From Synechococcus sp. BO 8801 (GTDB taxonomy: Bacteria > Cyanobacteriota > Cyanobacteriia > PCC-6307 > Cyanobiaceae), in assembly GCF_002252675.1 (NCBI RefSeq), contig NZ_NQKY01000009.1:1-64000 (forward strand): a stretch of 64,000 bases of DNA, in the 5' to 3' direction. Below are positions 20,577 to 29,817 of the stretch, piece after piece. The notes below the pieces were generated by a model. The model did not search any database and had not been told where the DNA came from. It worked only from the letters and a program-made list of their open reading frames with translations. How positions within the stretch are numbered: the stretch's first letter is position 1; every line of letters begins with the position of its first letter. Position numbers and translations under genes: made by a program.

Positions 20577-21634
20577 TGGCCGGGCCTGCCCCCCTGCTGG
20601 GGATGGGCCAGGCGGCCCTGGAGGCCTGGGCCGGTGACCAGGGCCAGCCGGCCTTCCGGGGCCGGCAGCTGCACGACTGGATCTACGCCAGGGGGGCCCG
20701 CAGCCTCGACGCGATCACGGTGCTGCCCAAGGCCTGGCGCGAGGGGCTGGCGGCGGCCGGCACCGGCATCGGCCGCTCGGCCCTGCTGCACCGCAGTGAC
20801 GCCAGCGACGGCACCACCAAGCTGCTGCTGGCCACCGCCGATGGCCTCAGCCTCGAGACCGTCGGCATCCCCAGCGGCGACCGGCTCACGGTCTGCGTCA
20901 GCAGCCAGGTGGGCTGCCCCATGGCCTGCCGCTTCTGCGCCACCGGCAAGGGCGGGCTGCAGCGCTCCCTGGCGGTGCACGAGATCGTCGACCAGGTGCT
21001 CAGCATCCGCGAGGCCATGGACCGGCGCCCCTCCCACGTGGTGTTCATGGGTATGGGCGAACCCCTGCTGAACACCGAAGCGGTGCTGGAGGCCATCGCC
21101 TGCCTCTGCACCGACCTGGGCATGGCCCAGCGCCAGATCACCGTCAGCACGGTGGGGGTGCCCCGCACCCTGCCCACCCTGGCGGAGCGGGCCCTTGAGC
21201 GGCTGGGGCGGGCCCAGTTCACCCTGGCCGTGAGCCTCCATGCCCCCGACCAGCGCCTGCGGGAGGAGCTGATCCCCACCGCCCACGCCTATCCCCTCGA
21301 GGCGCTGCTGGACGACTGCCGCCACTACGTGGCCATCACCGGCCGGCGGGTCAGCTTCGAGTACATCCTGCTGGGGGGCGTCAACGACCATCCCCGCCAG
21401 GCCGATGCCCTGGCTCGCCTGCTGCGGGGCTTCCAGAGCCACGTCAACCTGATCGCCTACAACCCGATCGCCGAGGAGGACTTCCGGCGCCCCGCTCCGG
21501 AGGCGGTGGAGGCCTTCCGCGCCCAGCTGGAGCGGCGCCACATCGCCGTCAGCGTGCGGGCCAGCCGCGGCCTCGACCAGGACGCCGCCTGCGGCCAGCT
21601 TCGCCGCAGGCTGATGGACGCCCCGGCGGGGTGA
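20576..21634 (+). CDS. rlmN: 23S rRNA/tRNA adenine-C2 methyltransferase RlmN
   Basis: 352 aa from the ATG at 20576, which shares bases with the hli stop. The radical-SAM cluster motif CPMACRFC supplies C114, C118 and C121, and a second catalytic Cys lies near the C-terminus in [10 protein letters not shown]. Other family signatures are [45 protein letters not shown] and YNPIAEEDF. The enzyme makes m2A in 23S rRNA and some tRNAs. A four-base overlap couples it to the next gene. Confidence 0.96.
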
Positions 21635-22431
21635 TCGCCATTTCGATGCCGCCACGCGCTGCCACGGCCCTGGCGGTCCTCCTGGCCGGCGGACTGGCCT
21701 ACGGGGCCCTGTGCGGCCTTCTGTTCCTGCGCCAGCGCTCCCTGCTCTATTTCCCCCAGCCCCGCTCCGCCGATGCGCCCGGCGAGCTGCTGGCCCTGCC
21801 GATCACAGGCGGCCCGCCGGGGGCCCGGGTGTTGGTGACGGTCCGCCACCGCCCCGGCCCGAAGGCGCTCCTCTACTTCGGCGGCAATGCCGAGGCTGTG
21901 GCGGGCCAGCTGCCCCTGCTGGCGGCCGCCTTTCCGGAGCACGCCCTCTATCTGCTGCACTACCGGGGCTACGGCGGCAGCAGCGGCCAGCCCTCGGAGC
22001 GGGCCCTGTTCGCCGATGCCCTCGCCCTCTTCGACCGGGTCCGGCCTGACCACGACCAGATCGCCGTGATCGGCCGCAGCCTCGGCAGCGGCGTGGCGGT
22101 GCACCTAGCGTCCCGGCGCCCCGTCGCCCGGCTGGTGCTGGTCACGCCGTTCGACAGCATCGAGGCGGTGGCGGCCCAGCGTTTCCCCCTGGTGCCGGTG
22201 GGGCTGCTGCTCCAGGACCGGTACCGCTCCGACCAGGCGGCTCCCCGGGTCGGGGCGCCCACCCTGCTGATCGCGGCCGAACGGGACGAGGTGATCCCCC
22301 GCGCCAACACCGACGCCCTGCTGTCCAGCTTCAGGCCCGGGGTGGCGTCCCTGGTGGTGCTGCCGGTCGAGGGCCACAACGCCGTGGAGGGCTCCCCGCG
22401 CTACATCGGCCTGCTGCGCGGCGACCCCTGA
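21631..22431 (+). CDS. Alpha/beta hydrolase of the ABHD13/BEM46 type
   Basis: 266 aa from a GTG at 21631 overlapping the rlmN stop; an ATG at 21646 is the alternative. A hydrophobic helix at residues 10-32 suggests a membrane anchor. The fold motifs are [26 protein letters not shown], nucleophile GRSLGSG, acid ERDEVIP and His in VEGHNAVEG. These are serine hydrolases of uncertain substrate; the anchor suggests a lipid or ester target near the membrane. Confidence 0.85.
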   Translation: MIAISMPPRAATALAVLLAGGLAYGALCGLLFLRQRSLLYFPQPRSADAPGELLALPITGGPPGARVLVTVRHRPGPKALLYFGGNAEAVAGQLPLLAAAFPEHALYLLHYRGYGGSSGQPSERALFADALALFDRVRPDHDQIAVIGRSLGSGVAVHLASRRPVARLVLVTPFDSIEAVAAQRFPLVPVGLLLQDRYRSDQAAPRVGAPTLLIAAERDEVIPRANTDALLSSFRPGVASLVVLPVEGHNAVEGSPRYIGLLRGDP

Positions 22432-22622
22432 GCTGCAGCTCTTCGAGGCTCGGTGACATCCTGAGCCTGAAACTTCACACCCGATTCTCAGCGGAATAAC
22501 CTCGTGGATGAATCATTGATGCCGCTCTTTGTGCCGGAGAGAAAACTGTTTGTGGTGGATTCTGGCGCGATGGGATTCGGTCAGTATGGGCCAGCAAACT
22601 TTGTCTTCTGTGTGAGTTGCTG

Positions 22623-23348
22623 ATGGGCTCTCCACCGTCCTTCCAGGTGATTGGCGATGACATGCAGGCCGTCGAGATTGACCTGGCCCCAGGCCAGGCA
22701 GTGATCGCGGAAGCCGGCACCCTGATCCTTCTGGAGGAGGGCATCACGTATCAGGCCCTGATGGCCGATGGGAGCGAGCCCGCCGGCCAGGGACTTCTCG
22801 GTAGCCTCAAGGGGGCCGCCAAGCGGATGGGGTCCCAGGCCGGGCTCTTTCTCACTCACTTCACCAATCTGACTCAGAACAGTCGTAAGGTTGTCTTCGG
22901 TGCGAGTAATCCCGGCAAGCTAGTTCCGGTAGAACTGCCGTCCTGGGGCGGTCAGATTCTGTGTGCAGCCAGCAGCTTTGTGTGTGCCGAGATGGGCACG
23001 AAATTGGATGCCGCCCTGGTGAAAAAACCTACCGTCGGATTCTACGGAGGATATGGTTTTATCTTGCAGAAAATCTCAGGGGATGGTCTGGTCTTCCTCC
23101 ATGCCACCGGTTCCCTGTTGCGGCGTGAGTTGAGGGGTGAATCCTTGCGCATCGAGCCGGGTGCCCTGGTGGCGTTTTCCGCGGATCTGGACTATTCGAT
23201 CGAGCGGGCTGGAGACCTCAAGACCATGCTGTTCGGCGGCGAAGGTCTGTTTTTGGTCACGTTGCGTGGGCACGGCAGTGTGCTGATCAACAGCCTGCCG
23301 TGGCACAGGGTCGTGCATCAGATCGTGGAGCAAGTGCCACGGCAATGA
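22623..23348 (+). CDS. AIM24 family protein (TIGR00266-like)
   Basis: 241 aa from the ATG at 22623. The sequence begins like AIM24/TIGR00266 proteins (FQVIGDDMQAVEIDLAPGQAVIAEAGTL) and contains the two Gly-rich beta-helical halves (GFYGGYGFILQKISGDGLVFLHATGSL and LFGGEGLFLVTLRGHGSVLINSLP). The bacterial role is unknown; the mitochondrial homologue affects inner membrane organisation. Base composition is visibly lower in GC than the genes on both sides, and a 190-base gap precedes it, so the gene may have been acquired. Confidence 0.85.
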   Translation: MGSPPSFQVIGDDMQAVEIDLAPGQAVIAEAGTLILLEEGITYQALMADGSEPAGQGLLGSLKGAAKRMGSQAGLFLTHFTNLTQNSRKVVFGASNPGKLVPVELPSWGGQILCAASSFVCAEMGTKLDAALVKKPTVGFYGGYGFILQKISGDGLVFLHATGSLLRRELRGESLRIEPGALVAFSADLDYSIERAGDLKTMLFGGEGLFLVTLRGHGSVLINSLPWHRVVHQIVEQVPRQ

Positions 23349-23376
23349 GCGTGACCGCGCCCATGAAACGGCGCGC

Positions 23377-24657
23377 TCAGCCGCCGTCCCGCTCGGCGCT
23401 GTAGGCCCCGCGGGCGCCCTGGCCGTTCCAGGGGGTGAGCCGCAGCATCAGCAGGAAGGCCGGCAGGGCCGCGGCGGCGGTGGCCAGGAAGAAGCCCGGC
23501 CAGCCCAGCCGCTCGGCCACCAGGCCGGCCGGGGCGGCCAGCAGGGAGCGGCTCAGGGCATAGACGCCCGAGAGCAGGGCGTACTGGGTGGCGGAGAAGC
23601 GGGGGTTGCAGAGGCTCATCAGCAGCGCCACGAAGGCGGCGCCCACCATGCCGCCGCCGATGTTCTCGAGGGCCACGGCCGTCAGCAGGGCCGGCATGCC
23701 GCCGTCGAAGCGGGCCAGGCCCCAATAGGCCAGGTTGCCCGCCGCCCCCACCAGGGCGAACAGCCACAGGGAGCGGTTCATGCCCAGCCGGCCGAACAGC
23801 ACGCCCCCCAGCACCGTGCCCACGATGGTGGCGCCGATGCCCCAGCCGGCCAGCACCGACCCCACCACCTCAGGGCTGAAGCCCTTCTGGATCAGGAACG
23901 GCACCGCCATCAGGCCGAGCAACCCGTCGGGCCAGCGGTAGAGCAGCACCAGGGTGAGCAGGGCCACGGCCCGGGGGCCGCCGCTGCGGTGCAGGAACTC
24001 CCGCGCCGGACCCAGCACCGCCTGGCGCAGGCTGGTCACCGGCACCGCCAGGGGTTCCAGCCGCGGCGCCGTGAGGGTGAAGGGCACCACCACCAGCATC
24101 AGCAGGGCCGAGAACAGGAAGGCCAGGGGCCAGTCGAAGCGGCCGGCCAGGATGAAGCCGCCGGCCCCCACCGCCAGCATCGCCGTGCGGTAGCCCAGGT
24201 TGGAGGCGGCGGCCCCGGCACCCCGCTCGAGGTCGGGCAACAGGTCGGTGCGGTAGGCATCCACGGCGATGTCCTGGGTGGCGCTGACCACCGCCAGCAG
24301 CACCGCCATCACCCCGATCGCCGTGAGGCTGGCCGGATCGCTCGAGGGCCGCAGCAGGGCCATGGCGCCGATCACCGCCACCAGGGTGAGCTGCAGCACC
24401 AGCAGCCAACCGCGGCGGCGGTCCGGCCAGGGCAGGGGCCAGCGGTCCAGGGCCGGCGCCCAGAACATCTTCAGGGTGTACGGCAGCTCCGCCAGCCCCA
24501 GCAGGCCGATCAGGCCCAGGGGGATCTGGCTGGCGGTGAGCCAGCCCTGCAGCAGCTTGGTGCCCACCATGTAGGGGGTGCCGCTGGCCACCCCCTCGGC
24601 GGCCACCGCCAGGAGGCGACGCCAGGGGCGGACACTGCTGGAGGCAGGGCTGGCCAT
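23377..24657 (-). CDS. ampG: AmpG-like major facilitator transporter
   Basis: 426 aa from the ATG at 24657 (MASPASSSVRPWRRLLAVAAEG); upstream in-frame codons overlap the divergent promoter region. About 12 hydrophobic segments are visible. AmpG-like features are GVASGTPYMVGTKLLQGWLT, KMFWAPALDRW and SATQDIAVDAYRTDLL. AmpG imports anhydro-muropeptides for cell-wall recycling; the exact cargo here is inferred from the family. It is divergent from a small membrane-peptide gene at 24735. Confidence 0.85.
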   Translation of the reverse strand: MASPASSSVRPWRRLLAVAAEGVASGTPYMVGTKLLQGWLTASQIPLGLIGLLGLAELPYTLKMFWAPALDRWPLPWPDRRRGWLLVLQLTLVAVIGAMALLRPSSDPASLTAIGVMAVLLAVVSATQDIAVDAYRTDLLPDLERGAGAAASNLGYRTAMLAVGAGGFILAGRFDWPLAFLFSALLMLVVVPFTLTAPRLEPLAVPVTSLRQAVLGPAREFLHRSGGPRAVALLTLVLLYRWPDGLLGLMAVPFLIQKGFSPEVVGSVLAGWGIGATIVGTVLGGVLFGRLGMNRSLWLFALVGAAGNLAYWGLARFDGGMPALLTAVALENIGGGMVGAAFVALLMSLCNPRFSATQYALLSGVYALSRSLLAAPAGLVAERLGWPGFFLATAAAALPAFLLMLRLTPWNGQGARGAYSAERDGG

Positions 24658-24734
24658 GGCCGCTCGCGGATCGCCGAACCCTAGGGGCGACCGGTCGGAC
24701 CACAATGCAGCCAGCACCCCCGTCCCTATCCCCC

Positions 24735-24860
24735 ATGTCCTTCCTGCGCTCCACGCTGCTGCCGGTCGCGATCGTGCTGCTGTTCGGCCTGGCCCTGTTC
24801 GCCGTCAGCGCCCGCATCTGGCTGCCCGGCGACATGGCCGCCCCAGCCCCGCTGGGCTGA
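24735..24860 (+). CDS. Small single-span membrane protein (41 aa)
   Basis: MSFLRSTLLPVAI starts a 41-residue frame with one hydrophobic helix (about 8-27) followed by ARIWLPGDM. It fits between the divergent ampG promoter and the HEAT-repeat gene in a stretch with no other reading frame. Codon use matches the neighbours. Small one-helix proteins of this shape are common in picocyanobacteria, but the function is not recognised. It is a prediction from context and composition only. Confidence 0.55.
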   Translation: MSFLRSTLLPVAIVLLFGLALFAVSARIWLPGDMAAPAPLG

Positions 24861-24924
24861 TCCCGCCCCCCTGGGCTGATCCGGCGCCGCCCGGCTTTTA
24901 CGATGCCTTCACCTGGATGGCTCC

Positions 24925-25725
24925 ATGCCGGACGACGGCCTGCCCTTTCCCGAAACCACCCACGCGCTGGCCCTCGATCCGGAGGTGCTGGCCCGGGAAC
25001 TGGCGCAGGAGCTCCTGGGTGATCCCCTCGATGAAATCGACAGCGTCGCCCCCTCCAGCTCCGACGTGGCCGCCGAGTGCGACCTCGGCATCGAGCTGCT
25101 GAAGGGGGGACGGGAGGAGCGCCTGCAGGGCCTGCGCATCTTCTGCGAGCACCGCGACCCCCGGGCCATTCCCCTGCTGCTGCCGCTGCTGAAGGCCGGC
25201 TGCCCGATCGTGCGGATGAGTGCCGTCTACGCCCTCGGCCGCAACCCCCACCCCCTGGCGGTGGAGCCCCTGCTGGGCCTGCTGGCGGCCGACGACAACG
25301 GCTACGTCCGCAAGGCGGTGGCCTGGAGCCTCGGAAACTACCCCGAGGCTCCGGTGCTCAACCCGCTGATCCGGGCCCTGGAGCTCGACATCGCCGCGGT
25401 GCGGCTGTGGGCGGCCAGCTCCCTGGCCGATGCCGGCGCCACCGGCGTGGCCAAGGCCGACCCCGCCGCCGCCCAGCTGCTGCTGAGCCTGCGCATCGAC
25501 AGCGAGCCGGCGGTGCGCAGCAACTGCGCCTGGTCCCTGGGCCGCCTCTACACCGATCTGGTGGAGCCGCGCCAGCTGGACGTGGTGGAAGCCCTGCTGC
25601 ACACGATGCTGCACGACGGCGACCCCACCGTGCGGGACGAAGCCCGCATGGCCCTCGAGCAGCTGGAACAGCCCGAGGTGCTCGAACGGCTGCAGACCCT
25701 GGTGGACGAGGGACTGATCAGCTGA
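24925..25725 (+). CDS. HEAT-repeat protein (PBS lyase-like repeats)
   Basis: 266 aa. Residues 45-260 are five to six HEAT-like helical repeats of about 30 residues with RMSAVYALGR, VRKAVAWSLGN, VRLWAASSLADAG, VRSNCAWSLGRL and VRDEARMALEQL. Related proteins include CpcE/F-type phycobilin lyase subunits, but conserved stand-alone HEAT proteins of this length exist in all cyanobacteria. A scaffolding role is likely; a lyase activity is not shown. Confidence 0.8.
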   Translation: MPDDGLPFPETTHALALDPEVLARELAQELLGDPLDEIDSVAPSSSDVAAECDLGIELLKGGREERLQGLRIFCEHRDPRAIPLLLPLLKAGCPIVRMSAVYALGRNPHPLAVEPLLGLLAADDNGYVRKAVAWSLGNYPEAPVLNPLIRALELDIAAVRLWAASSLADAGATGVAKADPAAAQLLLSLRIDSEPAVRSNCAWSLGRLYTDLVEPRQLDVVEALLHTMLHDGDPTVRDEARMALEQLEQPEVLERLQTLVDEGLIS

Positions 25726-25810
25726 TGGCCGCCGGCCAGGGCTGTCCGGCGGCCGCGAGCTCCGGAAATCGCGGTTAAGATCCCGGTCTCACCTGTGCAG
25801 CCCATCCGGG

Positions 25811-26026
25811 ATGGCCCAACGCACCATCCGCTTCCGCATTCGCCCCGACGGGCGCGTGGAGGAACTCGTGGAGGGCGTGCAGGGCGAGGGGTGCTCCCAG
25901 CTGACGGAGCGGATCGAGGCCCGGCTGGGCAGCGTGCAGCAACGACGCAGCACCTCGGAAGCGTTCCAGACGCCCCCCCTCGTTCTCCAGGACCCCCAGG
26001 TGGTCGTTCAGCACCACGGCCCCTGA
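25811..26026 (+). CDS. DUF2997 family protein
   Basis: 71 aa (MAQRTIRFRIRPDGRVEELVEGV, then CSQLTERIEARLG). The N-terminal strand pattern RTIRFRIRPDGRVEE fits the small DUF2997 family, found next to ycf35 in cyanobacteria. It is followed within 28 bases by ycf35 and then a ferredoxin gene in one apparent operon. A TTAAGATC stretch 35-40 bases upstream may be its -10 element. Function unknown. Confidence 0.8.
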   Translation: MAQRTIRFRIRPDGRVEELVEGVQGEGCSQLTERIEARLGSVQQRRSTSEAFQTPPLVLQDPQVVVQHHGP

Positions 26027-26054
26027 GCCCCCGCTCCCCCTTCCCTTTCGTCCC

Positions 26055-26447
26055 ATGTCGCACTTCAGCACCGTCAAGACCGAGCTGCGCGATCGCCAGG
26101 CCCTGGTGGAAGCCCTCCGCGACCTGGGCCACCCTCCGGCCGAGGGCTCCTGCCAGGTGCGCGGCTACCGCGGCCAGACGGTGACCGCCGATCTCGCCAT
26201 CCCCCAGGCCGACGGTGTCGACATCGGCTTCCGCTTCAACCCCGACAGCGGCAGCTACGAGCTGGTCACCGACCTGGAGCTCTGGAAGCAGCCCATCCCG
26301 GTGGAGCGCTTCCTGGCCAAGCTCACCCAGCGCTATGCCCTGCGCACCATCCTGGCCAGCACCGTCGAGGAGGGCTTTCAGGTGAGCGAGCAGACCAACC
26401 ACCAGGACGGCAGCATCGAACTGGTGGTGACTCGCTGGGACGCCTGA
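26055..26447 (+). CDS. ycf35: Ycf35 family protein (DUF1257)
   Basis: 130 aa. MSHFSTVKTELRDRQALVEALRDLG and the downstream VTADLAIPQADGVDIGFRFN are typical of DUF1257/Ycf35, a family shared by cyanobacteria and red-algal plastids. The biochemical role is unknown. It lies between DUF2997 and a 4Fe-4S ferredoxin with gaps of 28 and 4 bases, so the three products probably work together in a redox process. Confidence 0.9.
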   Translation: MSHFSTVKTELRDRQALVEALRDLGHPPAEGSCQVRGYRGQTVTADLAIPQADGVDIGFRFNPDSGSYELVTDLELWKQPIPVERFLAKLTQRYALRTILASTVEEGFQVSEQTNHQDGSIELVVTRWDA

Positions 26448-26451
26448 TCCC

Positions 26452-26874
26452 GTGAGCGCGACGGGCCCCTCCGCCGGTCTCGACCCCGCCCTCGCCTTCC
26501 GCACCGCGGTAGCCCCCGAGTCGGCAGCTACCGGCCGGGAGCCCGTGCTGGGTGGGGCCCTGCGCCAACAGGCCGTCTGGGTCGATGAGGCCGTCTGCAT
26601 CGGCTGCCGCTACTGCGCCCATGTGGCCGGCAACACCTTCGTGGTGGAACCCGACTGGGGCCGCTCCCGGGCCCTGCGCCAGGACGGCGACAGCACCGAG
26701 CGGATCCAGGAGGCGATCGACACCTGCCCCGTGGACTGCATCCACTGGGTTCCCTACGAGCAGCTGCCGGTCCTGAGGGCCCAGCTCGACGACCAGGAGA
26801 TCCAGCCCCTGGGGCTCCCCTCCCATGGTCGCCGCCGCCGCACCCTGCCCCGCTCCGTCGCGCCATCGCCGTGA
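26452..26874 (+). CDS. 4Fe-4S ferredoxin
   Basis: 140 aa from a GTG at 26452. The cluster ligands are CIGCRYCAHVAGN (first three Cys) and CPVDC for the fourth, so one 4Fe-4S cluster is likely (3+1 pattern). The 40-residue N-terminal extension and the Arg-rich tail are variable. It ends in a four-base overlap with the aldo/keto reductase gene. The linkage to Ycf35/DUF2997 is the best hint to its partner. Confidence 0.88.
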   Translation: MSATGPSAGLDPALAFRTAVAPESAATGREPVLGGALRQQAVWVDEAVCIGCRYCAHVAGNTFVVEPDWGRSRALRQDGDSTERIQEAIDTCPVDCIHWVPYEQLPVLRAQLDDQEIQPLGLPSHGRRRRTLPRSVAPSP

Positions 26875-28100
26875 CGATCCCCAGCCGGCGTTTCGGCCGC
26901 ACGGGACTGGCCATGCCGGTGCTCTCCCTGGGGGGGATGCGCTTCCAGCAGAGCTGGAGCGACCTGCCGGCCGAGGCGGTGGAGGCCGGCAGCCAGGCCA
27001 ATCTTGAGGCCACGCTGCGAGCCGCCATGGGGGCGGGGCTGCACCACATCGAGACCGCCCGCCACTACGGCACCTCGGAACGGCAGCTGGGATGGTTGCT
27101 GCCCCGGCTGCCGGATCCCCGGCGCATCCTCCAGACCAAGGTGCCCCCGGCCGCGGACCCGGCCGCCTTCGAGGCCGACCTGCGGACCAGTTTCGAGCGG
27201 CTGGGCCTGGACGGCGAGGCGGGGCTGGATGGCAAAGAGGGCCGGGTCGATCTGCTGGCCATCCATGGCCTCAACACCCCGGAGCTGCTCGATCAGACCC
27301 TGCGCCCCGGCGGCTGCCTGGCGGTGGCCCGCCGCTGGCAGGAGGCGGGCCGGATCGGCCACGTGGGCTTCTCCACCCATGCGCCGCTGCCCCTGATCCT
27401 GGAGGCGATCGCCAGCGACCAGTTCGACTTCATCAACCTGCACTGGTACTTCATCCGCCAGGACAACCTGGCGGCGATCGAGGCCGCCACCGCCCACGAC
27501 ATGGGGGTGTTCGTGATCAGCCCCACCGACAAGGGCGGCCACCTGCACAGCCCCTCCCAGCGCCTCTGCGAGCTCTGCGCGCCGCTGCATCCGATCGTCT
27601 TCAACGACCTGTTCTGCCTGTCGGCCCCCGGCATCCACACGATCAGCGTCGGCGCCGCGTCCCCCCAGGACCTGGACCTGCACCTGGAGGCGGTGGCGCT
27701 GCTGCCCAGGGCCGGGGAGCTGCTGCCGCCGATCCTGGCCCGCCTCCAGGAGGCCCGCCGTGAGGCCCTCGGGGACGACTGGCTGGCCAGCTGGGACCGG
27801 GGCCTGCCCGCCTGGGAGGACACCCCCGGCCGGATCAACCTGCCGGTGCTGCTCTGGCTGCACAACCTTCTGGAGGCCTGGGATCTGGAGGCCTACGGCC
27901 GCGCCCGCTACGGCCTGCTGGGCCAGGGCAGCCACTGGTTTCCTGGGGAGAACGCCGAGGCCCTCGATGGCAGCGTCAGCGAGGCCGAGCTGCTGGCGGC
28001 GCTGCAGGCCAGCCCCTGGGCCGCCGAGATCCCAGGCCTGCTGCGGCGCCTGCGGCAGCGGCTGGGCGGTGAGGCCGTCAAGCGGCTGCAGGTGGCCTAG
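26871..28100 (+). CDS. Aldo/keto reductase
   Basis: 409 aa from a GTG overlapping the ferredoxin stop. [34 protein letters not shown] (active-site Tyr), ILQTKV (Lys) and LLAIHGLN (His) give the family's catalytic residues. The long C-terminal region (after about 250) is typical of the ferredoxin-associated cyanobacterial AKR group. Coupling to a ferredoxin gene suggests a redox role. The stop shares a CTAG palindrome with the convergent rsmG stop. Confidence 0.88.
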   Translation: MTIPSRRFGRTGLAMPVLSLGGMRFQQSWSDLPAEAVEAGSQANLEATLRAAMGAGLHHIETARHYGTSERQLGWLLPRLPDPRRILQTKVPPAADPAAFEADLRTSFERLGLDGEAGLDGKEGRVDLLAIHGLNTPELLDQTLRPGGCLAVARRWQEAGRIGHVGFSTHAPLPLILEAIASDQFDFINLHWYFIRQDNLAAIEAATAHDMGVFVISPTDKGGHLHSPSQRLCELCAPLHPIVFNDLFCLSAPGIHTISVGAASPQDLDLHLEAVALLPRAGELLPPILARLQEARREALGDDWLASWDRGLPAWEDTPGRINLPVLLWLHNLLEAWDLEAYGRARYGLLGQGSHWFPGENAEALDGSVSEAELLAALQASPWAAEIPGLLRRLRQRLGGEAVKRLQVA

Positions 28101-28873
28101 GCCCCTGGCGTGATGGCCCCCGGCGCGATCGGTGTTTTCTGGGGCACTCCCACGGCCCGGGGGTAGGCGGCCGGACAGGGGCCGACCGGCCGCAGCCAGA
28201 GGCCGTGGCGCACGCCCCGGCCCGCCGGCAGGTCGCGGCGCTGCACGGGATCCACCGACGCCCGCAGCACCCCCACGGCCGCCTCCAGATCCCGCTGGTC
28301 GTCGGTCCCCCATTGGCCCCGGTAGAGCAGGGCCAGGCCGTCGGGCTTCAGCAGGGGCACCAGGTATTCGGCCACCACCGGTGCGCTGGCCACGGCGCGG
28401 GCCATGGCGCGATCGAAGCGTCCCCGGCAGTCGCGGGAGCGGCCGGTGCGCTCGACCCGCTCGCAGCGCAACCGCAGCCGCCCCTCCAGCCCCAGGCTGC
28501 GGGCCATGGCCCGCACCGCCTCCAGCTTGCGACCCACCGAATCCACCAGGGTGATCCGGGCCGTGGGCATGGCGATCGCCAGGGCCAGCCCGGGGAAACC
28601 GCCGCCGGTGCCCACGTCGATCAGCTCCAGGCCGTCCGGAACGCCGCCCGGGGCCGTGAGCAGCGGCACCCAGGGCCAGAGGCTGTCGAACACCTGGGCG
28701 ATCCAGAAATCGTCGCCCTCCACGAGGCGGGTGAGGTTGACCCGGCCGTTCCACAGCCGCAGCTGCTCCTGCAGGGCCACCAGCGCCGCCAGCTGGTCAT
28801 CGGTGGGGGTCCAGCCCAGCGCCTGCCAGAGGCCGGCATCGGCGGGGGGGCTGGGGTCGGGGCTGGCGGCCAT
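28097..28873 (-). CDS. rsmG: 16S rRNA m7G527 methyltransferase RsmG
   Basis: 258 aa. [26 protein letters not shown], the SAM-binding loop [17 protein letters not shown] and [11 protein letters not shown] identify RsmG (GidB). [27 protein letters not shown] follows in the usual order. It methylates G527 of 16S rRNA in the 530 loop. The gene converges on the aldo/keto reductase and the two stop codons use the same four bases. Confidence 0.94.
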   Translation of the reverse strand: MAASPDPSPPADAGLWQALGWTPTDDQLAALVALQEQLRLWNGRVNLTRLVEGDDFWIAQVFDSLWPWVPLLTAPGGVPDGLELIDVGTGGGFPGLALAIAMPTARITLVDSVGRKLEAVRAMARSLGLEGRLRLRCERVERTGRSRDCRGRFDRAMARAVASAPVVAEYLVPLLKPDGLALLYRGQWGTDDQRDLEAAVGVLRASVDPVQRRDLPAGRGVRHGLWLRPVGPCPAAYPRAVGVPQKTPIAPGAITPGA

Positions 28874-28898
28874 CCGCTACGGCAGTGGTGCTTCTCCC

Positions 28899-28904
28899 TA
28901 GGAT
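28899..28904 (+). promoter_or_regulatory. Putative -10 element for the J-domain gene
   Basis: TAGGAT (followed by C) lies 40 bases before the ATG at 28945 in the divergent gap between rsmG and the J-domain gene. The same heptamer precedes rpsT and the helicase gene. Confidence 0.35.
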
Positions 28905-28944
28905 CCCTCACGCCGGGCAGGCTGCCACCGCCGCCTCAGGGACC

Positions 28945-29484
28945 ATGTCCTCCACAGCCAAGCCCTCCACCCCCACCCACTACCAGGTGCTGCAGCTGCA
29001 GCCCACCGCCACCGACCAGGAGCTGCGCCAGGCGTTCCGGGGCCTCAGCAAGCGCTACCACCCCGACACCACCGCCCTGCCGGCGAGCGAGGCCGAGGTG
29101 GCCTTCCGGCAGTTGCGTCAGGCCTACGCCGTGTTGAGCGACCCGGCCGCCCGACGGCTCTACGACGCCGCCCTGGCCCAGCCGCCCCCCCCGGCGCCGC
29201 TGCGGCCTCCCCCGGCGCCCGTCGTCCGGCCCGTGCCCGTGCGCCGTGCCCTGTCCGGCGGCGAGTGGTTCGCCCTGCTGCTGCTGGCCCTGGCCCTGGT
29301 GCTCAGCCTGGTGCTGGGGCTCGGGGTGGCTTGGGCCCGCGGCACCGAACTGATGGCCTGGCCCAGCTGGTGGTCGGAGCTGGAGGCGGCATCAGTCCCC
29401 CCGGCCACCCTGGAGCCTGCGCCCCCGGCCCCCCTGGCTCCAGCGCCCGAGACGCCCCCGCTCCCCGAGCCGCCCGCCGCCTGA
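28945..29484 (+). CDS. J-domain (DnaJ-like) membrane protein
   Basis: 179 aa from the ATG at 28945. Residues 11-75 form a J domain with the essential HPD in KRYHPDTTA, followed by a Pro-rich linker (76-105), one transmembrane helix (around 115-135, WFALLLLALALVLSLVLGLG) and a Pro-rich tail. The J domain would stimulate an Hsp70 at the membrane. A DUF3143 gene follows 23 bases later, an arrangement common in cyanobacteria. Confidence 0.88.
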   Translation: MSSTAKPSTPTHYQVLQLQPTATDQELRQAFRGLSKRYHPDTTALPASEAEVAFRQLRQAYAVLSDPAARRLYDAALAQPPPPAPLRPPPAPVVRPVPVRRALSGGEWFALLLLALALVLSLVLGLGVAWARGTELMAWPSWWSELEAASVPPATLEPAPPAPLAPAPETPPLPEPPAA

Positions 29485-29507
29485 CCATCCCTCCCCCTGT
29501 CGATCCG

Positions 29508-29777
29508 ATGGCGACCCTGCCCCCCCAGCCCACCACCCCCCTCTACAACCACCCCCTGCCCGCCCTGGAGGACTGGCTGCGGCAGCTGGGCGCCAGCCAG
29601 TCGCGCAGCAATGTGGCCCACTGGGACCTGCACCGCCCCGAGTGGAGCGCCCGGATCGAGATGGACGTGGAGGAACTGCGGGTGAGCTGGCACCAGGAGG
29701 GCCGCACCACGGCGCGCCAGTTCCCCTACGGACTCTCGCGGGCCGATGTGGAGGCCGCGATCCTGGCGGGCCCCTGA
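29508..29777 (+). CDS. DUF3143 family protein
   Basis: 89 aa from the ATG at 29508 (MATLPPQPTTPLYNHPLPALE). The conserved core is LYNHPLPALEDWLRQLGA, HWDLHRPEWSARIEMDVEEL and RTTARQFPYGLSRADVE. It is a small soluble protein of unknown function, conserved in cyanobacteria and here coupled to a J-domain gene. The longer open frame to 29265 overlaps the J-domain gene and is discounted. Confidence 0.85.
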   Translation: MATLPPQPTTPLYNHPLPALEDWLRQLGASQSRSNVAHWDLHRPEWSARIEMDVEELRVSWHQEGRTTARQFPYGLSRADVEAAILAGP

Positions 29778-29817
29778 ACTCCCGCCCCCGCGCCCTCGCC
29801 CAGGATCCGGCGCCCGC

